Assembly (NCBI GenBank): GCA_007570785.1
Contig: ML661885.1
Coordinates: 20,496,592-20,560,591 of the forward strand
Origin: Antilocapra americana
Taxonomy: Eukaryota > Chordata > Mammalia > Artiodactyla > Antilocapridae
Direction of reading: 5' to 3'
DNA: 64,000 nt
Position numbers and translations under genes: made by a program. Below, piece after piece: positions 45,905 to 55,960 of this stretch (within the stretch, counting starts at the first letter, position 1; each line of letters opens with the position of its first letter). The notes beneath the pieces are model-generated. The model had not been told where the DNA came from. It saw only the letters and a program-made list of their open reading frames with translations, and ran no database searches.

Positions 45905-47060
45905 TAAACAATGTTTTTACTGTTTTGTTCCACTACTTTCTGCATTGTTCAGTCAACTTCATAATTCCATCTTCCCAAAACTTTTTATATTTTTGAGCAA
46001 AGAACTGCTTCAGGTACCTTTTATAGTCACCCAGGGAATGGCTATTTTTTCTATTAAAAGAACTTTGTAAAGATTGAAATAAATGGAAATTCAAAAATGC
46101 AATGTCTGGTCAATAGAGTGGATGAATCAGAACATCCCAGCTGAGTTTTAACAGTTTTTGCCTGGTCATCAAAGAAACTTGAGGTCTTGCATCATCCTGA
46201 TGGAATATTGTGCATGTTCTGTTGATGAATTCTGGTGCTTTTTGTTCAATGCTACTTTCAGTTAGTCTAATTGAGAACCGTGGGTGTTGGAATTAACCAT
46301 TTCATTTTCTAGAAAGAGCTCATAATAGAGGAATCCCTTCCAATCCCACTGTAGACACAATATCAACTTCTTTGAAGTCTGACCTTTGGTGTGGTTGGTG
46401 GTGACTCATTTCCCTTGCTCCACAATCACTTCTGTTCCACATTATGATACAGTATCCACTTTTCACCACCTATCACACTTTGTTTTAAAAATGTAACGTT
46501 TCTGTTACATTTAAGTAGAGAAATGTATGTGGAAATGTAGTCAAGAAGGGTGTTTTTTTTGCTTAACTTAAGCAGAACCCAAACATCAAAGTGATTAATA
46601 TAACCAAGCTAGTGCAGATGATTTTTAGTGCTTGATTTGAATATTCTGAGTATGTCTTTTTAAAAAATCTTTTATTGCAAGATATTTGCTTTACAATACA
46701 TTATCATGAACCAGCCATAGGCATACACTTGGCTATCTCCCATGTGGTATAACATTGATTATTCTCAATTAATGTCTTGATTTGATTGCTATCAACTGGT
46801 CTACTTGACCATGGAGCATCTTTCAGCAAGAAATCTCCAACATGAAACTTTGCAAACCACTTTTGACACATTTGATTGGTCACAGCACCTTCTTCATGCA
46901 CTGCACAAATCTTTACTTTGCATTTCAGCTCTGCTTTTACCTTTCTTGAAATAATAAAGGATAATATGCAGAAAATGTTGCTTTTTCCTTCTATCTTCAC
47001 TATTAAAATGGCTACACAAAAATTCACCAATTTTGATAAGTTTTTTTTAATGCATGCTGA
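45905..47060 (-). pseudogene. mariner transposase, inactivated
   Basis: From N to C on the minus strand: a helix-turn-helix part with CQKWFAKFHVGDFLLKDA (about 46815-46870), the GEKWIL region (about 46450-46470), HQDDARP (46192-46212), Y-stop-PDIAF (about 46098-46115) and the C-terminal FAQKYKKFWEDGI block (near 46000). The family uses a DD34D catalytic triad. The first Asp (expected in the GDEKW box) is Gly at 46465-46467. The second is kept. The third (46104-46106) is kept but directly preceded by PRO and a stop codon at 46110-46112. Further stops and shifts are present, so no enzyme is possible. Confidence 0.9.
46660..46728 (-). mobile_element. Possible small L1 tail insert inside the mariner
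   Basis: 'tttgctttacaatacattat' and 'catgaaccagccataggca' resemble antisense L1 tail text and interrupt the transposase after its ...YTTWEIA block. Tentative. Confidence 0.45.
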
Positions 47061-47187
47061 TACAACAGCTGTCACAATACAAGCTAAAAAAAATGTTTTA
47101 AAGAAAGTTAAAGACAACTACTATGCACTATTAGAGCCATCTTATGGGGAGAAGACAAAAAATGAAGAAACTTTTGGTCAACCCATT

Positions 47188-48188
47188 ATAAAGTGAGTTA
47201 ACTGATGGAGCTTCCAAAGACTCAAGAGGAAATTATTTGAAAAAAATAATGTTAGATTATTATCCAAAGTATAAAATAAATTTTCATGGTTCTATAAGTT
47301 ATTGAAAAAATGAAAAAAAATGGGAATGATTGGGCAAATCTGTGCAGATATAATCTAAATAATTTCTGTAGATATACCACCATTGATGAAGGGGAATTCC
47401 ACTCTCCAATCCTTCATTGTGGATTTGGTATAGTGATTTCTTTCTAAGTAGTACCATATTTAAAGAGGGGAGTGTGGAAAGCATAACTATAGAAAAGAGA
47501 AATGTTACAAAGACCACTTCAGGCAGATAATCAAGGTTAGCATCCACAGTGATGGGTCATGATGATATGTGTACACATTGTTGTGTGATAATAATACTAC
47601 TTTACATCTGTGTTCTTCCTCTAAACTCATTGCCCCAATCCTATTCTGAGAAATACATCAGACAAATGTCAACCGAAGGACATTCTACAGGCTGCCTAAC
47701 CAGTATTCTTCAAAACTCAAGGTCATCAAAGATAAGAAAATATGAGGAATTGTCACTTCCAAGAGGAGACTAAGGAGACATGACAGCTGCATGGATTGTG
47801 ACATGCTGGAAAAGAAAAAAAAAATAAAAGAGATATTAGGTAAAAACTAGGAAAATTTGAATAAAGTATAAACTTTAGTAAATGATAATACAATAACCTC
47901 AACATTAGTTCATTAATTATGACAAATGTACCACACTAATACTGGATATAAATAATAGAATAAACTGAGTTCAAAATCTTTCTATATAATTTTAAAAGCC
48001 AAAATTTCTTAAAAAAATGTTTTTAAGATTTAGAATAATTTCATTTGGTGGCAAACCATTACCTGTTTACCATCTTTGTTTATCCCCCTTTAGTGTAAAT
48101 ATTTATACATTTTAATTTAAGAATATTATTGTCTGATCACACTGCCCTGCTTTAAGATCTTTTAGAAGGGTTACAAAATATACGACAA
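47188..48188. other. No gene recognised
   Basis: About 1 kb AT-rich, unassigned. Ends at the LTR target site. Confidence 0.55.
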
Positions 48189-48192
48189 GTAT

Positions 48193-48745
48193 TGAGAGAG
48201 TCAATTCCTAGGCAGGTTGATAAGAAGCCCAGGGTCCCTGAGGAGGAGATAGAGGTCTGGAATTCTCAAAGAGGAGTTAAAGACAAACATCTTCTTTTTT
48301 CCCCTCTACATTCCTTAGTCTTAGTCACATGAAACATTTTTTCTTTAAGCCCAGATCTGATGATTACACAGTGAACAACTCAATTTAAACTCTGTACTAA
48401 GGATTATATAACAATATATCCTGCTTGAGGATAGTTTCTCCTTCCTGAAGACCTTCTGGCTAATCCTTTTATCTTAAAATATAAATTATGGGAGTAGGTC
48501 TAGTAAGATCTTTATAACTTTGAGACTTTTTTTGATTTATTGTAATATAACTCCCTTGCTAACACTAGTGAGAGGAGCACTCTCCATCCCCGTTCTGAGG
48601 TCTGTGTCAGAAGCTTCCTCTGTCCCTTTTCTTACTTTAATAAACTCTGTGACACAAAAGCTCTTGGGTGATCCAGTCTGCTTCCTAGTCCTGAACCTAA
48701 ATCTTCGGAGATCATGAATCCAACATTGTTCACTGTAAGCTATCA
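48193..48745 (+). mobile_element. Solo LTR of a ruminant endogenous retrovirus (BTLTR1-like)
   Basis: 553 bp, begins TG and ends CA, flanked by the 4-bp duplication gtat (48189-48192 and 48746-48749), the size typical of gamma-like (class I) integrases. A polyadenylation signal aataaa sits at 48639-48644, followed by the 'aagctcttgggtgatccagt' R/U5-type block. No internal viral genes lie next to it, so recombination between two LTRs is the likely origin. The BTLTR1-like label is from memory. Confidence 0.85.
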
Positions 48746-48749
48746 GTAT

Positions 48750-49902
48750 CCTATTGCCTTTCTATAATCCCAAATATTTGAATTTTCAGAACTTATTTTT
48801 CCCTGGGGATTTTGGTCAGTAATTATGAATCTTCAGAGTCTGTTCCATTGGGTTACATGAGAATCATATAAATAATTTACATGACAGACTTAATTTAGTA
48901 TTTGTCACATAATAAACATAATCATTTTCAATTGTCATAGTTGCATTTTCTAATAGTCCATAAATTAAACAAAATTTTTTCTAGCCAGAAATCCTAGGCA
49001 GTCTCAGCTATTTGGAAAGGTTGGAGGAGATCTGGTACCCCAAATCAAGAGCAACACTTTGCCTATGAGGACCCATTTCCATAGTTATATATACTTTCAT
49101 TATGTGGACCTCAAAGAGAGGTTGGCTCATGCCCATGCAATTGAAACTTTCCTGCTATTGATTGGATCTGTGCAATAATGTGATTGATTAGTTGCACTGA
49201 GCTGAGCTGAAAGATTTCCCAACACTGTGGTTTAATTTCTAGCTCACAAATGGTGCTTTTCTTCATAGATTTTAATGTGCTTTGACACATCCTTATCCTA
49301 AATCTGTGAGGTAAGCTGTGTGTCACCAGGGTCCCTCAGCTCTTGTTTTCAGTGATCTAATTGTGTTCTCACAGCTTCTCTTTCCCACAAGAGTTATAAG
49401 AGGATAGAAAGCGGAATGACCCCATCTCTAGATCATCACCTCGTTTTGGTGTCAACCCAGGTGGCGCCAGATTTATTTTCATTTAGAGATAACCAAACAC
49501 AGTGAGGACATACACATTGTTGTCTTTTTTTGGAAACTGACTCAGATGCTTCCTTTGCTTCCTGTTTGGCAGCCCTGGTGGTCAGGGGGCTTGGTATTGA
49601 CCCAATATCCACACGTATCATTCAGTTGCCAAGAGTGGCCTGACCAGGGGACATATTTTCCACATGTTTTTGACTGAACGTGGCAGTCCTGGTGTGCATG
49701 ATTCTTCCTGCTCTGAAAACAAAATTCTTTTATCATGACTCTCTTTGACTTTAGGGCTTCCTCCATTTGGGAATGAGCCTTGGTGTGTGAATAGAAACAA
49801 ACACTCCTCCAAGAAATAAGTGTAGGTGTTGATCTTATTTCTTAAAGACTAGCTAATTAGAGAAGATCTAATTTTCTATTTGAGAAACTGTGCCCTTCAG
49901 AC
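48750..49902. other. No gene assigned; cluster of short minus-strand frames at 49436-49812
   Basis: Mostly unassigned. Three overlapping minus-strand frames (49436-49621, 49542-49766, 49618-49812) contain Cys/His-bearing stretches (for example CGKYVPWSGHSW). Each is under 75 codons and they conflict in frame. It could be a decayed coding relic (processed pseudogene or retroelement) or chance. I could not identify a parent. Confidence 0.4.
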
Positions 49903-50023
49903 TGGAGCTTCCCTGGTAGCTCAGACAGTAGAATCTGTCTGCAATGTAGGAGAAGACTTGGGTTCCATCCCAGAGGTTGGGAAGATCCCTGGGAGAAGGG
50001 AATGGCAATGCATTCTAGTATTT
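49903..50023 (+). mobile_element. Bov-tA-type SINE lacking its 3' half
   Basis: Full head 'gagcttccctggtagctcag' through 'gggaagatccctgggagaag', ending at 'cattctagtattt'. The Bov-A body end and tail are missing. The flanks gcccttcaga (49892-49901) and gcctttcaga (50025-50034) look like a 10-bp duplication. Confidence 0.85.
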
Positions 50024-50034
50024 GGCCTTTCAGA

Positions 50035-50554
50035 TCATTTAAAATGAATTATACAATTTCTGATTGTATTGGCTATACCTGTGTATTACAGTGATATAGA
50101 GGTTATTTGCCTGGAAGGCCAACTGCATAGCTATGCCTGCAGTGATTTTAGTTGTGTGGGGCCACCTGTTTTAGCAAGTTATACCTAGAAATGGAGGAAG
50201 GAGCGATACGGATGGCTTTTAGTCCCATGACTGTAACTCCTCCTCCATGCCTTTTAAGCCCCTCTCTTTGATAGTTGGGAGCCTCACATTTTACTCAGTA
50301 GAACTTTAACCTACAGCTTTGATGCTGTTATAAGTTACATATTACTATTTAAAGTGAATGTGACATCTGAAAGTAAGCTTTTAGGAGTAGAGGACAAAAG
50401 GATAAGGAAGCACAGGGGCCGGAGTTGGTAGAGGGGGCATTGCCAGGAGTGAAGGAGGAGGTGATGAAAGGAAAGCTGGGAAGGAGGAAGTGATGGATAA
50501 ATACCTGACTGCTTATTTTAAAGCATAATGAGATGGATATCTTGGCTATTTGTA
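50035..50554. other. No gene recognised
   Basis: Purine-rich near 50385-50510, unassigned. Confidence 0.55.
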
Positions 50555-50850
50555 GAGCAGGAATAGAGATGTGGACTTATGGACACAGTGGGAGGAGAAG
50601 GTGGGAGACAAATTGAAAGAGTAGCATTGATGTATATACTCACCATGTGCAAAATAGAGAGCTAGTGGAAGCAGCTATGTAACAGGGAGCCCAGCTCAGT
50701 GCTCGTGATGACCTAGAGGTGTGGGATGGGGGAGGTGAGGGAAAGAGGCTCAAGAAGAAGGAGATAGATGTAAACAGAGTTGATTCACACTGTGGTATAG
50801 CAGAAACTAACACAATACTGTAAAGCAATTATAGTCCAATAAAACAAACA
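50555..50850 (+). mobile_element. Ruminant L1 3' UTR
   Basis: 'aaagagtagcattgatgta', 'aacagggagcccagctcagt', 'gatgacctagaggtgtggga', 'agcagaaactaacacaatac' and 'tgtaaagcaattatagtcca' in order, then an (AAAC)n-rich tail to about 50870. Confidence 0.9.
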
Positions 50851-52885
50851 AGCAAAAACAAAACAAAAGACGATTATGTGAGTCTACATTTCTCCTGAAA
50901 TTACCTTTATTATCTGGCAAACTTTCCTCCCATTTTTTTCTTAAAAAAAAAAAAAGTATTTGAAAAAAATAGAAAAAACCTTTACATTTGAAAATGGCCT
51001 GAAAGTCTCAAATGCATTCAAACCTTCACCCATAACCAAACCTAGGTCTAGACTTCAAATATGTGTACTGTTCACTCTCATCAGTTTGGGTACATCTGGA
51101 GTTACTTTAGAGACTTGATAGATTATTCATTTTATTCTCTCTGTTTCACTTTGGGAACAAAGAGGATCTTGGCTCTTCTCCTCTCTCTGATCTTAGTCTC
51201 CTCGGTAAATAAGAGAACATGTGGGGGGGGGAAGCATTTCTGTAAGAGAAACAGTTGCTGTCGCTGCTACAATCACATAGAGAGTAAAACAAAAAATTCA
51301 GGTAATTATCCAGATAATTCATGTGAAGGTGCACCTTAACCTCTGAAATTGTTAGGATAATGGCCATGATCCTCTTCATTTTTCAAGAATAGCTAAATTC
51401 TAGTGCCCGTTATAAAACTTTAATGCTTTCTTTTTTTTCAAATTTAACATATCCTGTCAAAAAATTTTAGTTCTGAATTTAAAAAAATGCACCAAACCAT
51501 ATGATAGATTAAATTTGATGTTTTAGAAACTGAGATGTTGCTGTGATGGACAGATTGCTTAACAGGAAGATAAAATTTGGCCAATGTAAGAGCGAGGTCT
51601 CATAAGCATCTTTTTGGAAGCAAAGCATCTGTTCAGCTGGTTTGTTATTCTACTTTTTAGATCTACCAAAAAGTAACTTTTCAAGTGAGAGTTTCAACAG
51701 AGCTCTACAGGTCCACATTTCTGTCCATTTGTCCTAGAAAGACTATTTTCTTCAGAAGTTGAATGTTTTATAACATAATTACTAAACGGAACCTTACACT
51801 AAATTTTGAAATTTCTGTTAATTTTCAAAAAAGATTCAGAATAGTCTATAAAAAGCAATTTTCAGTTTTAATTATTGTAAAAAATTTGAATGCCAATATT
51901 AGCCCCCTTTGCTGCCATCTGTTGTTCTACCAAAGAAATGACTCACTGGTAATACTTTTGAACCTAAATTACTCATCAAAATCAATACTTCTAATATTAA
52001 GATTAGATTCTCTTCTTGATACTTTTTTTTCTGCAGGGAATCTTTTCATCTCTAACAGTTGGGGAAACAGATTTTCAAGTACTCATGCATGACCATACAG
52101 AGATTTAGATTTTCCTCTTAGCATATGCAGTAGACATTTGAGAATGTTGAATGGACCAAAACAAAGAAAGCTTCTGATTCCTGAACAAACCCATCATACC
52201 CAGAAGAGCTTATAAGCTAATCTTTGTAAAGTAAAAGCATTTAGCTTGATGACAGCACTCTTAGCCCTGAAAGTAAAATTTAAATGTAAGATCCCATTTC
52301 ATCCCACAATTGTGGTGTATTGGGCACATAATTAAAAACTGGAAATATAAATAAACCTGCATGTAACATGGTCCCAGATTTTGAGCATTTCAAAATTTGA
52401 AAGAGAAGCCAGATTATGTTGAGATAAGGAAGTTTCTTATGCGTGTCTGTATAGGATATATTGGTGAGAAATCAAAAAATCAAAATAGTAGGTGTGGATG
52501 GCAATCCTGTTATGAAGTGATATCAGTGGTGATAGAAATGGAAAAGACACAATGAAAGATATTTAAAGATTGAGATTTGGTGACTAAAAGGGTTGGGAGA
52601 AAGATTGTTATATGTTTAGAGTGAGGGAAGTTGAGTGCTGACTTGCAGGAAAAACTTTTTTTAGCCATGTTTCAATTACCAGGAGATCCCAAATTACTGC
52701 AACTATCTGAAATGTAAGCCTCTGAACCAAAAAAAAAAAAAAAAAAAAACCCAAAATAATAAACAAATAAAAATCATGTGGCAAACAGTTCAGTATCTCC
52801 AAAAGAGGTGTGTCAAAGACATCTTAAACTAAGGTGTTACATTTTTTCTTATTAGGTTATCTTTGTCTTTGGCTAAGGTAGCATT
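50851..52885. other. Repeat-poor stretch, no gene recognised
   Basis: About 2 kb without a nameable repeat besides an A12 run near 50943 and an A20-21 run at 52729-52749. The 109-codon frame at 51763-52092 (+) has no motif. Confidence 0.5.
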
Positions 52886-53100
52886 GGGCTTCCCAGGTGG
52901 CTCAGTGATAAAGGATCCACCTGCTAATGCAGGAGATGCAGGAGATGTGGGCTTGATCCCTGAGTCAGGAAGATGCCCTGGAGTAGGAAGTGCAATCTGG
53001 TCCAGTATTTTTGCCTGGAAAATTCCATGGACAGAGGAGCCTGCATGGGCTACAGTCGGTGGGATTGCAGAGTCAAACACAACTGAGCACGCATGCACAC
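52886..53100 (+). mobile_element. Bov-tA-type SINE with a small internal tandem
   Basis: Head 'gggcttcccaggtggctcag', a duplicated 'atgcaggag' module near 52927-52946, body, and tail 'acaactgagcacgcatgcac'. Confidence 0.92.
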
Positions 53101-53511
53101 AAAATGGAATTAACTTCTGTTTTAACAACAATTTTAACTCAATTAAAAATTTAATGTACTGCAGATAAGAAGCAGGAGATTAGGATGGGGAATAAGGTCA
53201 AGGAAACTATTCTGAAGGCAGGCATGCAGGGAGCTGTGAAAGTCATGGCTCACAGTTCAACTTTCTAAATATTTTAGATTTCAAATTTTTAAAATTTCAC
53301 CCGACTTCATGTTTCAATATCACTCTCTCACCTTTCTAAAAATCTTTTACCACTCATCTTGTCCTTAGATTTGTCTTCAGCCAGGAGAGTTCAGTTTGTA
53401 AATGTACTGGTGTGAGTTGGCAAAGGGTCTCCTGGGAAGAGTGCTGGGTTGATTGTTTCTGATTCAGATGCTAGCCCACTGCATGACGCCAACCACATCT
53501 TAACAACAACA
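53101..53511. other. No gene recognised
   Basis: Unassigned. Confidence 0.55.
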
Positions 53512-53965
53512 TAACAAAATATAGCAGACACTTATTTAGCAGTAAGTAGCTGCCGGTTTGCCTTCCCAGGTAGTGCTAGTGATAAAGAACCCACTTGCCA
53601 ATACAAGAGACTTACGAGACTTGAGTTGGATCCCAGGTTTAGGAAGATCCCCTGGAGGAGGGCATGGCAACCCACTCCAGTATTCTTGCCTAGAGAATCT
53701 CATGGACAGAGGAACCCAACGGGCTACTGTTCACTGGGTTGCAGAGTCAGACACAACGAAAGAGACTTAGCATGCATGCACAGGTGCCAAACATTGTTCT
53801 AAAACTTTATTGGATTCTCCCCATTACCCTGGGAGGTAAATGCTATTCTTAATCCTGCTATAAAGACAAGGAATAGAGAGCACAGAGATCACACAAAAAG
53901 AAATGGATCAAGGATGCAAATCTAGAAATTCTGGGTCCAGAACCCATGCTCTTACCCACTACAAA
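53512..53965 (-). mobile_element. MIR SINE, antisense, split by a Bov-tA
   Basis: 'tagcagacacttatttagca' on the left and 'gtgccaaacattgttctaaa ... ccatgctcttacccactac' on the right are two parts of one antisense MIR. Confidence 0.8.
53559..53783 (+). mobile_element. Bov-tA-type SINE (longer head variant) nested in MIR
   Basis: Head 'ccttcccaggtagtgctagt' with the 'gagacttacgagacttgagt' segment, body 'cccactccagtattcttgcc', tail 'cagacacaacgaaagagact'. Confidence 0.92.
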
Positions 53966-54049
53966 CTATAGGTTCTTAGTAATGATAGCCAGTAAAGAGC
54001 TTTACCAAAGAAAATAGGATAATGTTAGTATCAAAGTCTTAGAGTCTCA

Positions 54050-54365
54050 AAGTATCAAAAAGTAGAGACTTTGTTGATAAAGGTCCAGGTAGTCAAAGCT
54101 ATGGTTTTTCTAGTAGACATGTGCAGATGTCAGAGTTGGGCCATAAAGTAGGCTAAGCACCGAAGAATTGATGCTTTTGAACTGTGGTATTGGAGAAGAT
54201 TCTTGAGAGTCCTTGGACAGCAAGGAAATCAAATAAGTCAATTCTAAAGGAAATCAACCCTGAATATTCATTGGAAGGACTGATGCTGAAGCTGAAGCTC
54301 TAATACTTTGGCCACCTGATGTGAGGGGCCAACTTAAAAAAGACCCTGATGCTGGGAAAGATTGA
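54050..54365 (+). mobile_element. BovB LINE 3' end, first part
   Basis: Sense BovB from 'aaagtagagactttgttg' to 'gatgctgggaaagattga'. It stops exactly where the piece at 55342 begins in BovB coordinates. Confidence 0.9.
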
Positions 54366-55341
54366 AGATGACCATTAGAGCTGATTGTACTATTGTTTCA
54401 TGTAGCCCCCTCTCTGTGTATACAAAAACTCTTGCCCACTGATTGTCAGTTGGGGGAAGTCAGTCTTTAAACAGACATCTGCCCATCCCCACCCCCACCC
54501 CTGATTGCCAGCTTCTGAAATAAAGCCACATTTCCTTCCCACCAACCTGGTCTCATCATTGGTTTTTGAGCAGCAGCAGCCTGATTCTGCTTTCGATAGA
54601 AAAAACACATAATCAATTCAAACCAACAACAAAAAAGGAAAAAAAAAATTCTCTCAGTATGTGTAATGTATTCAATCAACTAAAATTAAACTGTGTATGT
54701 GAAAGCAATCAGAGAAGGAAAATAGATAGACACTTCACACACACTCATGTTTCACTTGTATATCCGGAATTTTCTTAATAGATTGCTTAGTGAAAACAGT
54801 AAGTCACCAAGTAACGTGTAGTATGATTCTATTTCTTTACAAACAAACAAATCACTATGTTTGTGCTATGCTTGTATGTATTTATATTTATTTAAGCAAA
54901 GATAAAGACGAGGAAGAATGCACACTGAGATTGCTGACATTTGTTACCACAAAGGGTGGCATAAGAGAGGTAACAGAGAGGTGGGATGAGAGTGGTTAAT
55001 TAGCTTTGTTTCATGTATCTTTGTACTACATTGGTTCATTTGCTACAGCAATGATGTTTTACTTTTTAAAATTTAAAAAAGTAATGTAAAGGAAGATGTA
55101 AAATGGGAAAGTTATTGAACAGCAACAAACACACAGTCTAAGAGGTGTGTCTTCCCACACTTTTATTTATGTTCCTAGAAACATATAAACACATACATAG
55201 TATACATTTTATATAAAAATTGAATTTCATTATATATTTTAATTAACAACTTAATTTTTCTATTGAACAGTACAAATACACATCCCATCAGGACAATAGT
55301 CAGGTCGCAAACACATCCATTTGTTTATTTATTATTGAACT
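54366..55341. other. 976-bp insert within a BovB, flanked by a 9-bp duplication
   Basis: aaagattga occurs at 54357-54365 and 55342-55350, so the two BovB halves overlap by nine bases as a target duplication would. The insert contains an LTR-like end (54369-54605) and about 730 bp of unassigned DNA. It has no recognisable poly-A tail at either end. Confidence 0.75.
54369..54605 (+). mobile_element. Probable ERV LTR 3' portion
   Basis: Starts TG, has a C-rich stretch at 54481-54502, aataaa within 'tctgaaataaagccacattt' (about 54514-54533) and an R/U5-like 'cccaccaacctggtctcat' block. The right end is not sharp, and no short duplication was found. Confidence 0.5.
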
Positions 55342-55520
55342 AAAGATTGAGGGCAGGAGGAGAAGGGGGCAACAGAAGATGTGATGGTTGGATGGCATGA
55401 CCTACTCAACAGACACAAATTTGAGCAAACTCAGGGAGATAGTGAAAGACAGGGAAGGCTGGCATGCTGCGTTCATGGGATCACAAAGAATTGGATATGA
55501 CTGAGAAATTGAACAACCAA
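55342..55520 (+). mobile_element. BovB LINE 3' end, second part with tail
   Basis: 'gattgagggcaggaggagaa' through 'aggctggcatgctgcgttca' to 'gatatgactgagaaattgaa'. Continuation of the copy at 54050-54365. Confidence 0.9.
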
Positions 55521-55750
55521 CCATAGTTGATTTACAATGCTGTGCTAATTTCTGTTGTACAGTAAAGTGATTCAGTTATATATGTATCTACATTCTTTTT
55601 AAAATTCTCTTTTCCATTATGATGTATCATAAGATATTGAATATGATTCTCTGTACTATACAGTAAGACCTTGTTTTTTTTATCCATTCTGGATATAATA
55701 GCTTACATCTGTACCTTTTAAGTAGTTACATCATATTTCATAGTTCTTCT
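55521..55750 (-). mobile_element. Ruminant L1 3' end, antisense
   Basis: 'tagttgatttacaatgctgt', 'gctaatttctgttgtacagt' and 'aaagtgattcagttatatat' are the antisense terminal blocks. Confidence 0.85.
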
Positions 55751-55809
55751 ATCTACGGGCATTTTACTAGCTGTGTTTTCCTAATACCAATGATTCAATG
55801 CAGCTCTTA

Positions 55810-55960
55810 TAAACATTTTTTTAAGTTTTTTCATTTTTTTATTTTTAATTGAAGGATAATTGCTTAACAGTTTGCATTGGTTTCTACCAAACATCAGCAT
55901 GAATCAGCCATAGGTTTACCCATGTATCATCCCACTTGAACAAGCTAGTGCACATATACA
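55810..55960 (-). mobile_element. L1 tail, antisense, second copy
   Basis: 'ttaattgaaggataattgct' and 'caccaaacatcagcatgaat'-like text, then 'cagccataggtttaccc'. Different L1 subfamily from the preceding piece. Confidence 0.75.

Larger units (their letters stand above)
45788..47187 (-). mobile_element. mariner (Tc1/mariner) DNA transposon, near full length, inactive
   Basis: Both terminal inverted repeats are visible: tgggttgaccaaa at about 45789-45801 and its complement tttggtcaaccca at about 47173-47185, with TA at the right junction and a CA (possibly a decayed TA) at the left. The interior of about 1.4 kb carries a broken transposase on the minus strand. The length fits a full mariner of about 1.3 kb plus a small internal insertion. 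Confidence 0.9.
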
